Part shown: one piece after another, positions 6,141-11,841 of the stretch
Position numbering within the stretch: the stretch's first letter is position 1
How the letters are laid out: each line of letters opens with the position of its first letter
Assembly: GCA_021160765.1 (NCBI GenBank)
Contig: JAGHBW010000114.1
Location: forward strand, 1-11,895
Direction of reading: 5' to 3'
Origin: Thermoplasmata archaeon
Lineage (GTDB): Archaea; Thermoplasmatota; Penumbrarchaeia; Penumbrarchaeales; EX4484-36
DNA length: 11,895 bases
Translations under genes and position numbers: made by a program
Notes under the pieces: generated by a model
Told to the model about the DNA's origin: nothing
What the model saw: only the letters and a program-made list of their open reading frames with translations
Databases searched by the model: none

Positions 6141-7406
6141 ATGGCTTACGATTACGTGGCCTTTCACGAGGTGGATCTCACAGAGAAGAAGGTTCTGATG
6201 AGGGTTGATATAAACTCACCCATAAACCCGCAGACCGGCGAAATTCTGGGTATGAAGAGAATCAGGGAGCATTCAAAGAGCATCAAGGTTCTTTCGGATT
6301 CTGCAATTGTTCTCATTGCTCACCAATCACGCCCGGGGAAGAAGGATTTCACCTCGCTCAAGGTTCATGCAGAGGCGCTCTCAAGATTCCTGGACAAGGA
6401 TGTTAAGTTTTCTGATGAACTTATTGGCTCTTCCGCCAAAAAGATGATAAATGAACTTGAACCTGGGGAGCTCCTCCTTTTAGAAAACGTTCGTTTCTAC
6501 TCAGAGGAGGTGGCGCTGAAGAAGAGCGATTTTAAGGCACTCTCCGAAACGCACATTGTGAAAGAGCTAGCTCCATTTTTTGATTACTACATTTGCGATG
6601 CTTTCTCCGCCGCTCACAGATCCCAACCATCTCTAACAGGATTTCCCATTGTTCTACCCTCCCTTGCCGGACCACTCCTTGATAGGGAGGTGAGGGTCTT
6701 AACAGACGTTGTGGAGACCCCTAATAGGCCTGCAGCGGCGCTCCTTGGTGGTATCAAAATAGAGGATTCCATGAAGGTGGGAAAAAACCTTCTTGAAAAG
6801 GGAAAGATTGACTATATACTTGCGGTAGGTGTTGTTGGAAACCTCTTTATCTGGGCCTCTGGGAGAAGATTGGGTGAAGTTAATGAGGATCTCATAAAAA
6901 AGGAGGTTCCGGAATATAAGAAACTTCTTAAAATGGCCAGAGAAATGCTTAAGAAGTACCCAGAAAAGATACTCTACCCCACTGATCTGGCTGCTAACGT
7001 GAATGGGGTTAGAGAGAGGGTTACTCTTGAGGAGCTTCCATCAAAACATCCGCTTTACGACATAGAAATAGACACTATTGTTCAGTTCTCCAACATTTTG
7101 AAGGAAATGAAGACTATAATTGCGAACGGTCCGGCCGGGGTTTTTGAGATGCCAGAATTCTCGGAGGGCACCCATGAACTGTACAGGGCAATTAACTCCT
7201 CTAAGGCGTTTAAGGTTGTTGGGGGAGGGGAGACAAATGCTGTTGTAGATGCCCTGGGCCTTACAAATATAGACCATGTGAGTACAGGAGGGGGTGCTTT
7301 AGTCTCGTTCCTAGGTGGGGAGAGCATGCCGGTGCTTGAGGCATTGGAGGAATCCAAAAAGCTTTTCTTCTCTTCTACTATCCCCCCTGATGCTACGCCA
7401 CCGTAG
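6141..7406 (+). CDS. pgk: Phosphoglycerate kinase (archaeal type)
   Basis: PGK interconverts 1,3-bisphosphoglycerate + ADP and 3-phosphoglycerate + ATP in glycolysis/gluconeogenesis. The protein has 421 residues, near the archaeal norm. Motifs in order are RVDINSP (21-27, substrate site), AHQSRPG (60-66), LLENVRFYSEE (113-123), CDAFSAAHR (152-160), GGIKIEDS (203-210, retaining the lysine), NGPAGVFE (329-336), GGGET (361-365) and STGGGALVSFLGG. The recognisable family C-terminus ends near LEALEESKKLFF (399-410); the last 11 residues, SSTIPPDATPP, look like an extension. The codons for the last two prolines and the TAG stop lie inside the downstream tRNA-Thr gene (7397-7406). It appears monocistronic apart from that overlap. 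Confidence 0.96.
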   Translation: MAYDYVAFHEVDLTEKKVLMRVDINSPINPQTGEILGMKRIREHSKSIKVLSDSAIVLIAHQSRPGKKDFTSLKVHAEALSRFLDKDVKFSDELIGSSAKKMINELEPGELLLLENVRFYSEEVALKKSDFKALSETHIVKELAPFFDYYICDAFSAAHRSQPSLTGFPIVLPSLAGPLLDREVRVLTDVVETPNRPAAALLGGIKIEDSMKVGKNLLEKGKIDYILAVGVVGNLFIWASGRRLGEVNEDLIKKEVPEYKKLLKMAREMLKKYPEKILYPTDLAANVNGVRERVTLEELPSKHPLYDIEIDTIVQFSNILKEMKTIIANGPAGVFEMPEFSEGTHELYRAINSSKAFKVVGGGETNAVVDALGLTNIDHVSTGGGALVSFLGGESMPVLEALEESKKLFFSSTIPPDATPP

Positions 7407-7472
7407 CTCAGCCGGAGGAGCGGCTGACTCGTAATCAGCAGGTCGGGGGTTCGAATCCCCCCGGTGGCTCCA
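7397..7472 (+). tRNA. tRNA-Thr (anticodon CGT), CCA encoded
   Basis: The acceptor stem GCCACCG (7397-7403) pairs with CGGTGGC (7462-7468), the discriminator is T7469, and CCA follows at 7470-7472. The anticodon stem GCTGA/TCAGC encloses CTCGTAA, giving anticodon CGT at 7430-7432, which reads ACG (Thr). The T-arm contains GGGGGTTCGAATCCCCC. There is no intron. The first ten bases overlap the end of the PGK coding sequence. I see no convincing TATA box immediately upstream within the PGK coding region, so the tRNA may be cut from PGK read-through transcripts. Confidence 0.95.
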
Positions 7473-7498
7473 TTCTGTGTTTAATATCTAAAGGAGAA

Positions 7499-7537
7499 AA
7501 ATATATAATTTATAATAAACATTAATCAAGTGTGATC
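7499..7537 (+). promoter_or_regulatory. Strong AT-rich archaeal promoter and weak ribosome binding site
   Basis: AAATATATAA (7499-7508) and TTTATAATAA (7509-7518) are two adjacent TATA-like boxes between tRNA-Thr and the lipoprotein leader. GTGATC at 7532-7537 matches the 3' part of the extended Shine-Dalgarno sequence, 3 bases before ATG 7541. The first box would give a short leader; the second would give a nearly leaderless mRNA. Confidence 0.5.
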
Positions 7538-7540
7538 ATT

Positions 7541-7684
7541 ATGGAATTTTCATATAGTAAACTTCTATATGGATGTTTTATAATTACCATATTTATGGTC
7601 TCTGGTTGTTTAAATGATTCTTCAGACACTTTGAAAAAGGTGCGGTTGGAAGGGGGGATTAGGACGGATACATACAGATACTAG
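7541..7684 (+). pseudogene. 5' fragment of a secreted lipoprotein gene (signal peptide and lipobox), frameshifted
   Basis: This frame gives 47 residues starting MEFSYSKLLYGCFIITIFMV followed by SGCLNDSSDT, then stops at TAG 7682-7684. It is a textbook lipoprotein leader: a short polar N-region, a hydrophobic core, a VSGC lipobox with Cys at residue 23, and a Ser/Asp-rich linker. A coding sequence with a lipobox but no body is not plausible. The adjacent frame carries a globular body from 7663, and the join must lie between 7660 and 7684, because TAG at 7660-7662 closes the body frame upstream. One missing base just after 7660 would fuse them as ...RLEGGI-x-DGYIQILADLL. This could be a real mutation or a base-calling error. 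Confidence 0.6.
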
Positions 7685-8229
7685 CTGACCTTCTGCCAAA
7701 CAACACAGCTGGAATGATAATTGCCGGGGGTAAGGGTGCATGGGTTGGGGTCGGTCTAGGCGGTCAGAACAGGTTGATAATGAGGGCCCTTTTCAGGTTT
7801 AATATGGATCAATATAAAAAGGGGGATGTGGAATTTTACTTTAAGATTAGGGATATGGTTGGTTCTCCAGGAAAAATAGACATCTATATTGTGCCTGATT
7901 TTGGAGTCCTCACCACAACCTCTGGCGATCCAATTGATTTAAAGGAGGAGTGGTCAAGTTTGAACAATGGAACGCACGTTAGAACGCTCTACGTACAGAA
8001 CGTGCCGAAGGGACCTGCTAACCCTGCAGGAACACCAGATGATCTTATATACGCTCAACAAGGAAAGTGGTTCTCTATGACGCTGTCGGAGGAGGAGATA
8101 ACGGGAGGAATAAGCGGAGGCTATCTACCAATAATGTTCAGGGCTAGGGATGAGGGGTTGGAGGGGGGAAATGCGGTGATCATCTCCACATACGAATCTG
8201 GCGACGTACCCTACTTTACCCCCCACTGA
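7663..8229 (+). pseudogene. 3' fragment of the same secreted protein, DNRLRE-like beta-sandwich body
   Basis: The frame is open from 7663 (DGYIQILADLLPNNTAGMII) to TGA 8227-8229; the first ATG is at 7714 but has no ribosome binding site. The body is beta-rich and soluble. GLGGQNRLIMRALFRFN resembles the 'N.aLLrFdl' start of DNRLRE/surface beta-sandwich domains. It is followed by VEFYFKIRDMV and KIDIYIVPDFGV strands, a W-containing loop (EEWSSLNNGTHV) and a closing VIISTYESGDVPYF that resembles that family's 'fsSrE....PyL'. The family call is tentative. With the leader at 7541 the intact product would be about 230 residues, attached to the outer face of the cell membrane. The upstream 5' part is AT-rich compared with the housekeeping genes. 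Confidence 0.55.
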
Positions 8230-8307
8230 TGACGTGGCCATTTTTCGTCATTCTTGGATGAGAGGTTATTAACATTGGTTCTATTTTTTGATACTTTTAC
8301 AAAAAAA

Positions 8308-8319
8308 TTAATTAATAAA
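8308..8319 (+). promoter_or_regulatory. TATA-like element ahead of the structured candidate RNA
   Basis: TTAATTAATAAA at 8308-8319 lies in an AT-rich stretch. Its centre is about 27 bases before 8341, exactly one base before the first base of a perfect 12-bp stem. That spacing matches archaeal TATA-to-start distances. Confidence 0.35.
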
Positions 8320-8340
8320 GAGGTTGATAAATATGTGTAA

Positions 8341-8427
8341 ACCGAAGGGAAGCAGCATACGTCTTTGAGGGATCCTACACCCCAGTCTCTCCTCCTTCGG
8401 AGGCTTCCCTTCGGCCCCGCTGTTTTT
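8341..8427 (+). ncRNA. Candidate structured small RNA, or alternatively an elaborate terminator between convergent genes
   Basis: CCGAAGGGAAGC (8342-8353) pairs perfectly with GCTTCCCTTCGG (8403-8414), closing a 49-base interior. Inside, CCTCC-TTC-GGAGG (8391-8403) forms a second hairpin stacked next to the closing stem. A T5 run (8423-8427) follows. CCTTCGG occurs twice (8394-8400 and 8408-8414), and both copies can pair with CCGAAGG (8342-8348), allowing two exclusive folds. A TATA-like element sits at the right distance upstream. I see no box C/D, H/ACA, tRNA or SRP features. It lies between a plus-strand broken gene and a minus-strand gene, so a bidirectional terminator is the main alternative. 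Confidence 0.4.
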
Positions 8428-8431
8428 ACCG

Positions 8432-8453
8432 CCCGGGGCCCGCCCACCCCGGG
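8432..8453. terminator. GC-rich hairpin between the candidate RNA and the minus-strand operon end
   Basis: CCCGGGG (8432-8438) pairs with CCCCGGG (8447-8453) across an 8-base loop, 16 bases beyond the stop codon of the minus-strand operon's last gene. It could mark the end of that transcript, but no T-run follows on the minus strand, so the terminator role is uncertain. Confidence 0.35.
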
Positions 8454-8469
8454 ACACTAACGGGATACA

Positions 8470-9018
8470 TCACATGCTCTTAATCTCATCAAGCAGTGTG
8501 GGAAGAAGGGACTTCACCCTCTGGTAGAACCTGATGAACTTCTCCGCTTCGTCTTGGATCGCTTCCTCTATCTCTTTGTACCTTTTCTCCTCGTACAGTT
8601 GAGGTATTCTCTCCCCGGGGCACTTCAAATCTGCCACAAGTTCCAGGTTTGCACCTTTAAAACTCCCCCTGTTCAGTATAACCAGAACAGGCTTCAGATC
8701 AAGGTATGGCTTTCTTCCGAAGAGCCAGTTTGCCGAAATTTTCCTGTCAAGTTTAATCCATGCTCTCTCCCGAATAAAGGAGAATATGAAAGGAAGATTG
8801 AATCCTATTGGAACGAAATCAAAGTCGCTATTACCAAAAAAGACCTTTAAAAACTCATTAAGTATGCTTTCCTCATTCATCTCCCACTCTTTTAGCACCT
8901 TCAGCTCTCCTTCAACCCTCCCAGTTACCGCGCCCAGCCTCTGATACTGTATGGATATAATCTTATCCCTTTTTGGATCAAGGCCGGTGGTTTCTATGTC
9001 AAGATAATACTCAGCCAT
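8470..9018 (-). CDS. DnaQ/RNase H-fold 3'-5' exonuclease-like protein
   Basis: A 182-residue protein beginning MAEYYLDIETTGLDP, the DxE motif I of DEDD exonucleases (Asp7, Glu9), which hydrolyse nucleic acid 3' ends with two metal ions. The FVPIGFNLPFIFSFI segment (68-82) aligns with motif II (G.N..FD...L), but the expected acidic residue is absent. YLDLKPVLV (105-113) and LELVADL (125-131) match the later core, and Asp156/Glu157 in AIQDEAE may supply motif III. The protein may therefore be weakly active, inactive, or use another acid. It is the last gene of the minus-strand cluster, starting 3 bases after the stop of the zinc-binding protein gene. Archaeal relatives exist as conserved proteins of unknown role, to my memory. 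The fold call is firm; catalytic activity is not. Confidence 0.75.
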   Translation of the reverse strand: MAEYYLDIETTGLDPKRDKIISIQYQRLGAVTGRVEGELKVLKEWEMNEESILNEFLKVFFGNSDFDFVPIGFNLPFIFSFIRERAWIKLDRKISANWLFGRKPYLDLKPVLVILNRGSFKGANLELVADLKCPGERIPQLYEEKRYKEIEEAIQDEAEKFIRFYQRVKSLLPTLLDEIKSM

Positions 9019-9021
9019 AGG

Positions 9022-9402
9022 TCAGACCCTTCTCCATTCGTAATAGGGCTTTACGTTGAAGTACACCCCTGCCCTTTCAGCCTCCTGGACTGTGGGTGTA
9101 GTTCCCTCCCTCTTCTTCACACAAAGAAAGCACACCTTCACGGTATCACCTATCCCCACATTCATGGAGGTGATCCGCATTGAATAGGAGTGCCTTTCAC
9201 ATATAGGGGCGGAGCAGAAGAAACACCTCCCTGTGGCCTTGGATCCACACTCAATGCAACGCTCCTCCTCAATTCCTCTTTCTCCCTCCCTTGACGACCA
9301 CTCTTTTATAATCCCTATCATATCCTCCACATTTGCACCGCAGTGTGAACAAATAGGTTCCCCGGGAGAAAGTCGTCCACCGCATACTGGACAGAACGGC
9401 AT
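9022..9402 (-). CDS. Protein with two zinc-binding modules (zinc ribbon plus B-box-like treble cluster)
   Basis: A 126-residue protein. Module 1 is a short zinc ribbon, CPVC (4-7) paired with CSHC (18-21). Module 2 has CIEC (49-52), CFFC (60-63), C68/H71 in CERH and CFLC (91-94): eight potential ligands arranged like a cross-brace that binds two zinc ions, as in B-box or RING-related fingers. The modules are joined by a charged helix (30-48). The C-terminus is aromatic and basic (YFNVKPYYEWRRV). GAGGGAG lies upstream of the ATG within the end of the preceding gene, leaving only 2 bases between the genes, so translation is probably coupled. No enzymatic motif is visible; a binding or scaffold role on RNA, DNA or protein is inferred. 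Confidence 0.75.
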   Translation of the reverse strand: MPFCPVCGGRLSPGEPICSHCGANVEDMIGIIKEWSSREGERGIEEERCIECGSKATGRCFFCSAPICERHSYSMRITSMNVGIGDTVKVCFLCVKKREGTTPTVQEAERAGVYFNVKPYYEWRRV

Positions 9403-9404
9403 CC

Positions 9405-9566
9405 TTACTCCCTCTTCTTAATAGAGGACTTCAGCACCTTTAACTCCCTCTCTATTTTCTCCAGCCGTTTTATGATTTCCTTTTGACTTCTCAGTATGCT
9501 TCTAAGCATCTCTACGCTGTCCTCCATCTCCGCCATCTTCTCTATCTCGTCAAGGATTCCCAACAC
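9405..9566 (-). CDS. Small coiled-coil protein of about 53 residues
   Basis: The product is almost entirely an amphipathic helix: ILDEIEKMAEMEDSVEMLRS followed by ILRSQKEIIKRLEKIERELK, ending in a basic KSSIKKRE. The heptad spacing of Leu/Ile suggests a dimeric or trimeric coiled coil. The frame extends upstream to a GTG at 9602 inside the TPR gene, but the strong binding site GGAGGTG (minus strand, 9575-9569) lies directly after the TPR stop codon (9577-9579) and points to GTG 9566 or TTG 9563 as the start. I chose GTG 9566; TTG 9563 is nearly as good. The stop lies 2 bases before the zinc-binding gene. Function unknown; an oligomerisation partner for its neighbours is a guess. Confidence 0.6.
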   Translation of the reverse strand: MLGILDEIEKMAEMEDSVEMLRSILRSQKEIIKRLEKIERELKVLKSSIKKRE

Positions 9567-9576
9567 CACACCTCCT

Positions 9577-10746
9577 TTATTTAACCAGTTTTCCCTTAGC
9601 ACCGCAGTTGGGACATATAACTGTTATGGGCCTTTTAGTAGTGGTAATCGGTATTGGGCCGCCGCAATGAGGACATTTTATTGTTTTATAGATAACCGGT
9701 TCCTCCGGTGGCTCCTCCGCGAGGGGGACCTCCTCCTCTGGAGTTTTCTCCTCCACCTCACTCCCTTCCTCCACCGATTTGACCTCCTCCTCAATTACAC
9801 TCTCCTCCATCTCCTCCTCCACCTCTTCAGCTTCTCCTTCTCCAGAGGGGGCTGGCAACTCTTCCTCGTTCTCTATCTCCATCTCTTCCTCTACAGGTGC
9901 TTCCTCCCCTCCCTCTTCAATCTCTTCCATCTCGTATTCCTCTGGGATCTCCTCCTCCTTTTCCTCTTCCTCCTCTAGCACCATCTCCTCTTCATGCTCC
10001 TCCGCCGCCTCCTCCTTTCTTTCAACGTACTTCTCCATGGCGCTCTGTATCTCCTCTAAAAGATCCCACGCCTCTCGGTTCTCTGCCTCTATCTGAAGCA
10101 CCCTTCTGCAATCTCTCTGGGCATCTTTTAGATTCCCCAGTGCAAAGTTTATTCTACCTCTCTCAAGGAAACCCAATGTCATAGATGGATCGGCGTCTAC
10201 GGCTTGGTTTATACATGCAAGGGCCTTATCGTAATTTCCTTTCTCCTTCTGAATCTGTGCCATTAGAAGCCAGGAAGGAAAATGTTCTGGATTGTTCTCT
10301 ACTGCCTCCTCCAGGCAGTCCAGGGCGTCGTCCACTCTGGCTAACCTCACGAAGGTTCTAGCTTTCCAATACCAAGCGAGGCTGTTCTCCGGATAAAGGT
10401 CAAGGCTCTTCTGAAAGAAATCAAGCGCCTCCTCAAGTTTCCCCTCCGTATAGAGAAGCACACCTTTATAAAAGGGAGCATAATAGTTTTCAGGATCCTT
10501 CTCCATCACCTCGTCCAGTATCCCGTGCTTGATTTTTGTGTCCACATCTCCCAGTTTTAAATAGCGCAGGCGAAAGTATTCCCATGCCTCCAGCTTTTTC
10601 AAATAGTTCTTATCCAGATTAAGGTCTATGGTTAGCTGGTCCAGGAGCGCCCTCTCATCCAGTGTGACCTTCCCGTCCATAAGCGCCTTTCTGAGGAGAC
10701 TTAAATATGCATTGAGCGCCTTCCTTTCCTCACTTTCATCAAGCAT
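9577..10746 (-). CDS. TPR protein with Glu-rich linker and C-terminal zinc ribbon
   Basis: A 389-residue soluble protein in three parts. Residues 1-84 are helical, with ALMDGKVTLDERALLDQL resembling a TerB/EF-hand-like segment. Residues about 85-222 hold four TPR units (for example YAPFYKGVLLYTEGKLEEAL, then AWYWKARTFVRLARVDDALD), typical protein-docking helices. Residues 239-350 are an extremely acidic Glu-rich low-complexity linker. Residues 358-381 form a zinc ribbon, CPHC...CPNC, in the last 32 residues. The order TPR, acidic linker, zinc ribbon recalls archaeal scaffold proteins, but I know no named member. It is preceded by a two-helix membrane protein gene (47-base gap) and followed directly by the coiled-coil gene, whose binding site abuts this stop codon. 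Confidence 0.85.
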   Translation of the reverse strand: MLDESEERKALNAYLSLLRKALMDGKVTLDERALLDQLTIDLNLDKNYLKKLEAWEYFRLRYLKLGDVDTKIKHGILDEVMEKDPENYYAPFYKGVLLYTEGKLEEALDFFQKSLDLYPENSLAWYWKARTFVRLARVDDALDCLEEAVENNPEHFPSWLLMAQIQKEKGNYDKALACINQAVDADPSMTLGFLERGRINFALGNLKDAQRDCRRVLQIEAENREAWDLLEEIQSAMEKYVERKEEAAEEHEEEMVLEEEEEKEEEIPEEYEMEEIEEGGEEAPVEEEMEIENEEELPAPSGEGEAEEVEEEMEESVIEEEVKSVEEGSEVEEKTPEEEVPLAEEPPEEPVIYKTIKCPHCGGPIPITTTKRPITVICPNCGAKGKLVK

Positions 10747-10793
10747 CTTTTCTCGCCCCCATTATCGGATTGCAGGGATGGGTATGAGGAAGC

Positions 10794-11051
10794 TCAATAG
10801 GGTCTCGTCCTTCTAGGTGGTGCTGTAGGTTGCTGTGCATAGGTGGTTCTTCTAGCGGCAGACTTCCTCATCGTTCTGGAGATCTCAGGGAGAAGCCAGC
10901 CTAAAAGGCCGAGGATGATAAAAAGCCACCCTATCGTGTGTAGCTCTCCCACGTACCTCTCCGCTACGGAAAGGGAGGAAGCAATCATAACTATTGGCCC
11001 CATAATCAACAGAACCATTGGAATGCGGTAGGACTTCACAAGAACCTTCAT
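10794..11051 (-). CDS. Small membrane protein with two transmembrane helices
   Basis: An 85-residue protein with two hydrophobic segments: residues 10-30 (IPMVLLIMGPIVMIASSLSV region) and about 38-54 (HTIGWLFIILGLLGWLLP). They are followed by a basic, Thr/Gln/Pro-rich tail (RRTTYAQQPTAPPRRTRPY) likely in the cytoplasm. No known family is recognised. The start ATG at 11051 has a GGGGGT-type binding site at 11063-11058 on the minus strand, 6 bases away. As the first gene of the minus-strand cluster it could anchor the soluble TPR and zinc proteins at the membrane; this is inferred only from position. Confidence 0.7.
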   Translation of the reverse strand: MKVLVKSYRIPMVLLIMGPIVMIASSLSVAERYVGELHTIGWLFIILGLLGWLLPEISRTMRKSAARRTTYAQQPTAPPRRTRPY

Positions 11052-11070
11052 TTAGATACCCCCTGCTGCG

Positions 11071-11099
11071 AAAATAAAAGCCCTAAGCCATATTAAAAC
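11071..11099 (-). promoter_or_regulatory. Candidate promoter of the minus-strand operon
   Basis: On the minus strand, GTTTTAATA (11099-11091) is TATA-like and would start transcription near 11068, upstream of the ATG at 11051. TTTTATTTT (11079-11071) is a second option that would give a leaderless mRNA. The 100-base gap between the T2SF gene and the membrane protein gene is the only sizeable gap on this strand in the cluster. Confidence 0.35.
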
Positions 11100-11151
11100 A
11101 TTTTCATGTGCGTCTCTTTATCAAGCAAGCCTCTTCTATTCCTCTCTATGA

Positions 11152-11841
11152 TTAGAGGAAAAACATGAAGGTTAAAAGTACGGGAATGACCATCCCGACA
11201 GACAACTTTGCCCCGTGAACGATACTGCCCTGACTCATTATTCCAGCAACAATGCCGTCTCCAACAGCCTGTATCAGCGCTGCAAGAAGAAATAGAAGCC
11301 TTATTTTGTTAAAATCAACGTTTTGGGGATTGAAGGTACTCATCCCGCCACTCAATCCCCCACCTTTACCGTAGCTCTCTGCCAGCTCTTTCATGGGGGG
11401 TACAAACTGCATGAATATTATGGCTATGACTGCTAGGAAAACGAAGAAAGAGACCAGGATGACCAGTGTGTACTCACCCATGGCGATTTTTCTGTTGAGT
11501 TTCATAAGTTGTATTTCTCTGGCATCATTGGCCGCGGCCTCAAGAACAGACGATATGTTCCCTCCAGCCTCATTGGCTCTGATTATAAGAGTGACTGATC
11601 TTTTGACAAGGGGAGTGGGGAGCCTCTTTGAAAACATCTCAAGAGCCCTTGTTGCAGGCACACCCCAGGTGATTTGGCGTGCCATCTTCTTTATCTCCGG
11701 GGTGAGGGTTCCATAATCCCCCCGGGAGGCTGTGATTATTGCCTCGTGGAGGGTCTGCCCCGCCCTCATGGATTCTGCGAGATCCCTCAGGAAGTCCGTA
11801 AGGCCCTCCTCCGCCTCATCAATTCTTGTGGAGCTTTTACC
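11152..11841 (-). CDS. Archaeal type IV pilus/secretion membrane protein, T2SF domain (FlaJ/TadC-like), 5'-incomplete
   Basis: These proteins are the polytopic membrane platform on which the secretion ATPase assembles archaella or type IV pili. The visible sequence covers the cytoplasmic T2SF helical domain (FLRDLAESMRAGQTLHEAII, then WGVPATRALEMFSKRL and LIIRANEAGGNISSVLEAAA), a long transmembrane helix (YTLVILVSFFVFLAVIAIIF region, residues 100-121 from Met 11769), and two C-terminal hydrophobic helices around a GDGIVAG...GSIVHGAKLS segment typical of archaeal members. The ATG at 11769 lies inside the conserved domain. Homologous sequence (STRIDEAEEGLTDFLRDLAES) continues upstream to about 11841, so that ATG is not the real start. 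Farther upstream all three minus frames hit stops (TAG at 11859-11857 in this frame), and the expected N-terminal membrane helices are absent. The gene is truncated, frameshifted, or damaged by the sequence end. Confidence 0.8.
   Translation of the reverse strand, partial: GKSSTRIDEAEEGLTDFLRDLAESMRAGQTLHEAIITASRGDYGTLTPEIKKMARQITWGVPATRALEMFSKRLPTPLVKRSVTLIIRANEAGGNISSVLEAAANDAREIQLMKLNRKIAMGEYTLVILVSFFVFLAVIAIIFMQFVPPMKELAESYGKGGGLSGGMSTFNPQNVDFNKIRLLFLLAALIQAVGDGIVAGIMSQGSIVHGAKLSVGMVIPVLLTFMFFL

Noticed and set aside
7397..7540. tRNA-Thr as an integration site for a mobile element
   Set aside because: I found no integrase gene and no second copy of the tRNA 3' end downstream in the window.
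7652..7662. Programmed -1 frameshift on the G6 run to join the lipoprotein leader and body
   Set aside because: A slip there enters the body frame upstream of TAG at 7660-7662 and terminates at once, so it cannot make the fusion.
8211..8447. Minus-strand frame of 78 codons covering the hairpin region
   Set aside because: It is composed mainly of the inverted repeats and AT-rich promoter sequence and has no credible start site or family match.
9496..10184. Ser/Leu/Pro-rich plus-strand frames opposite the TPR gene
   Set aside because: They are the complement of the Glu-rich linker (GAG/GAA codons become CTC/TTC/TCC); no start signals.
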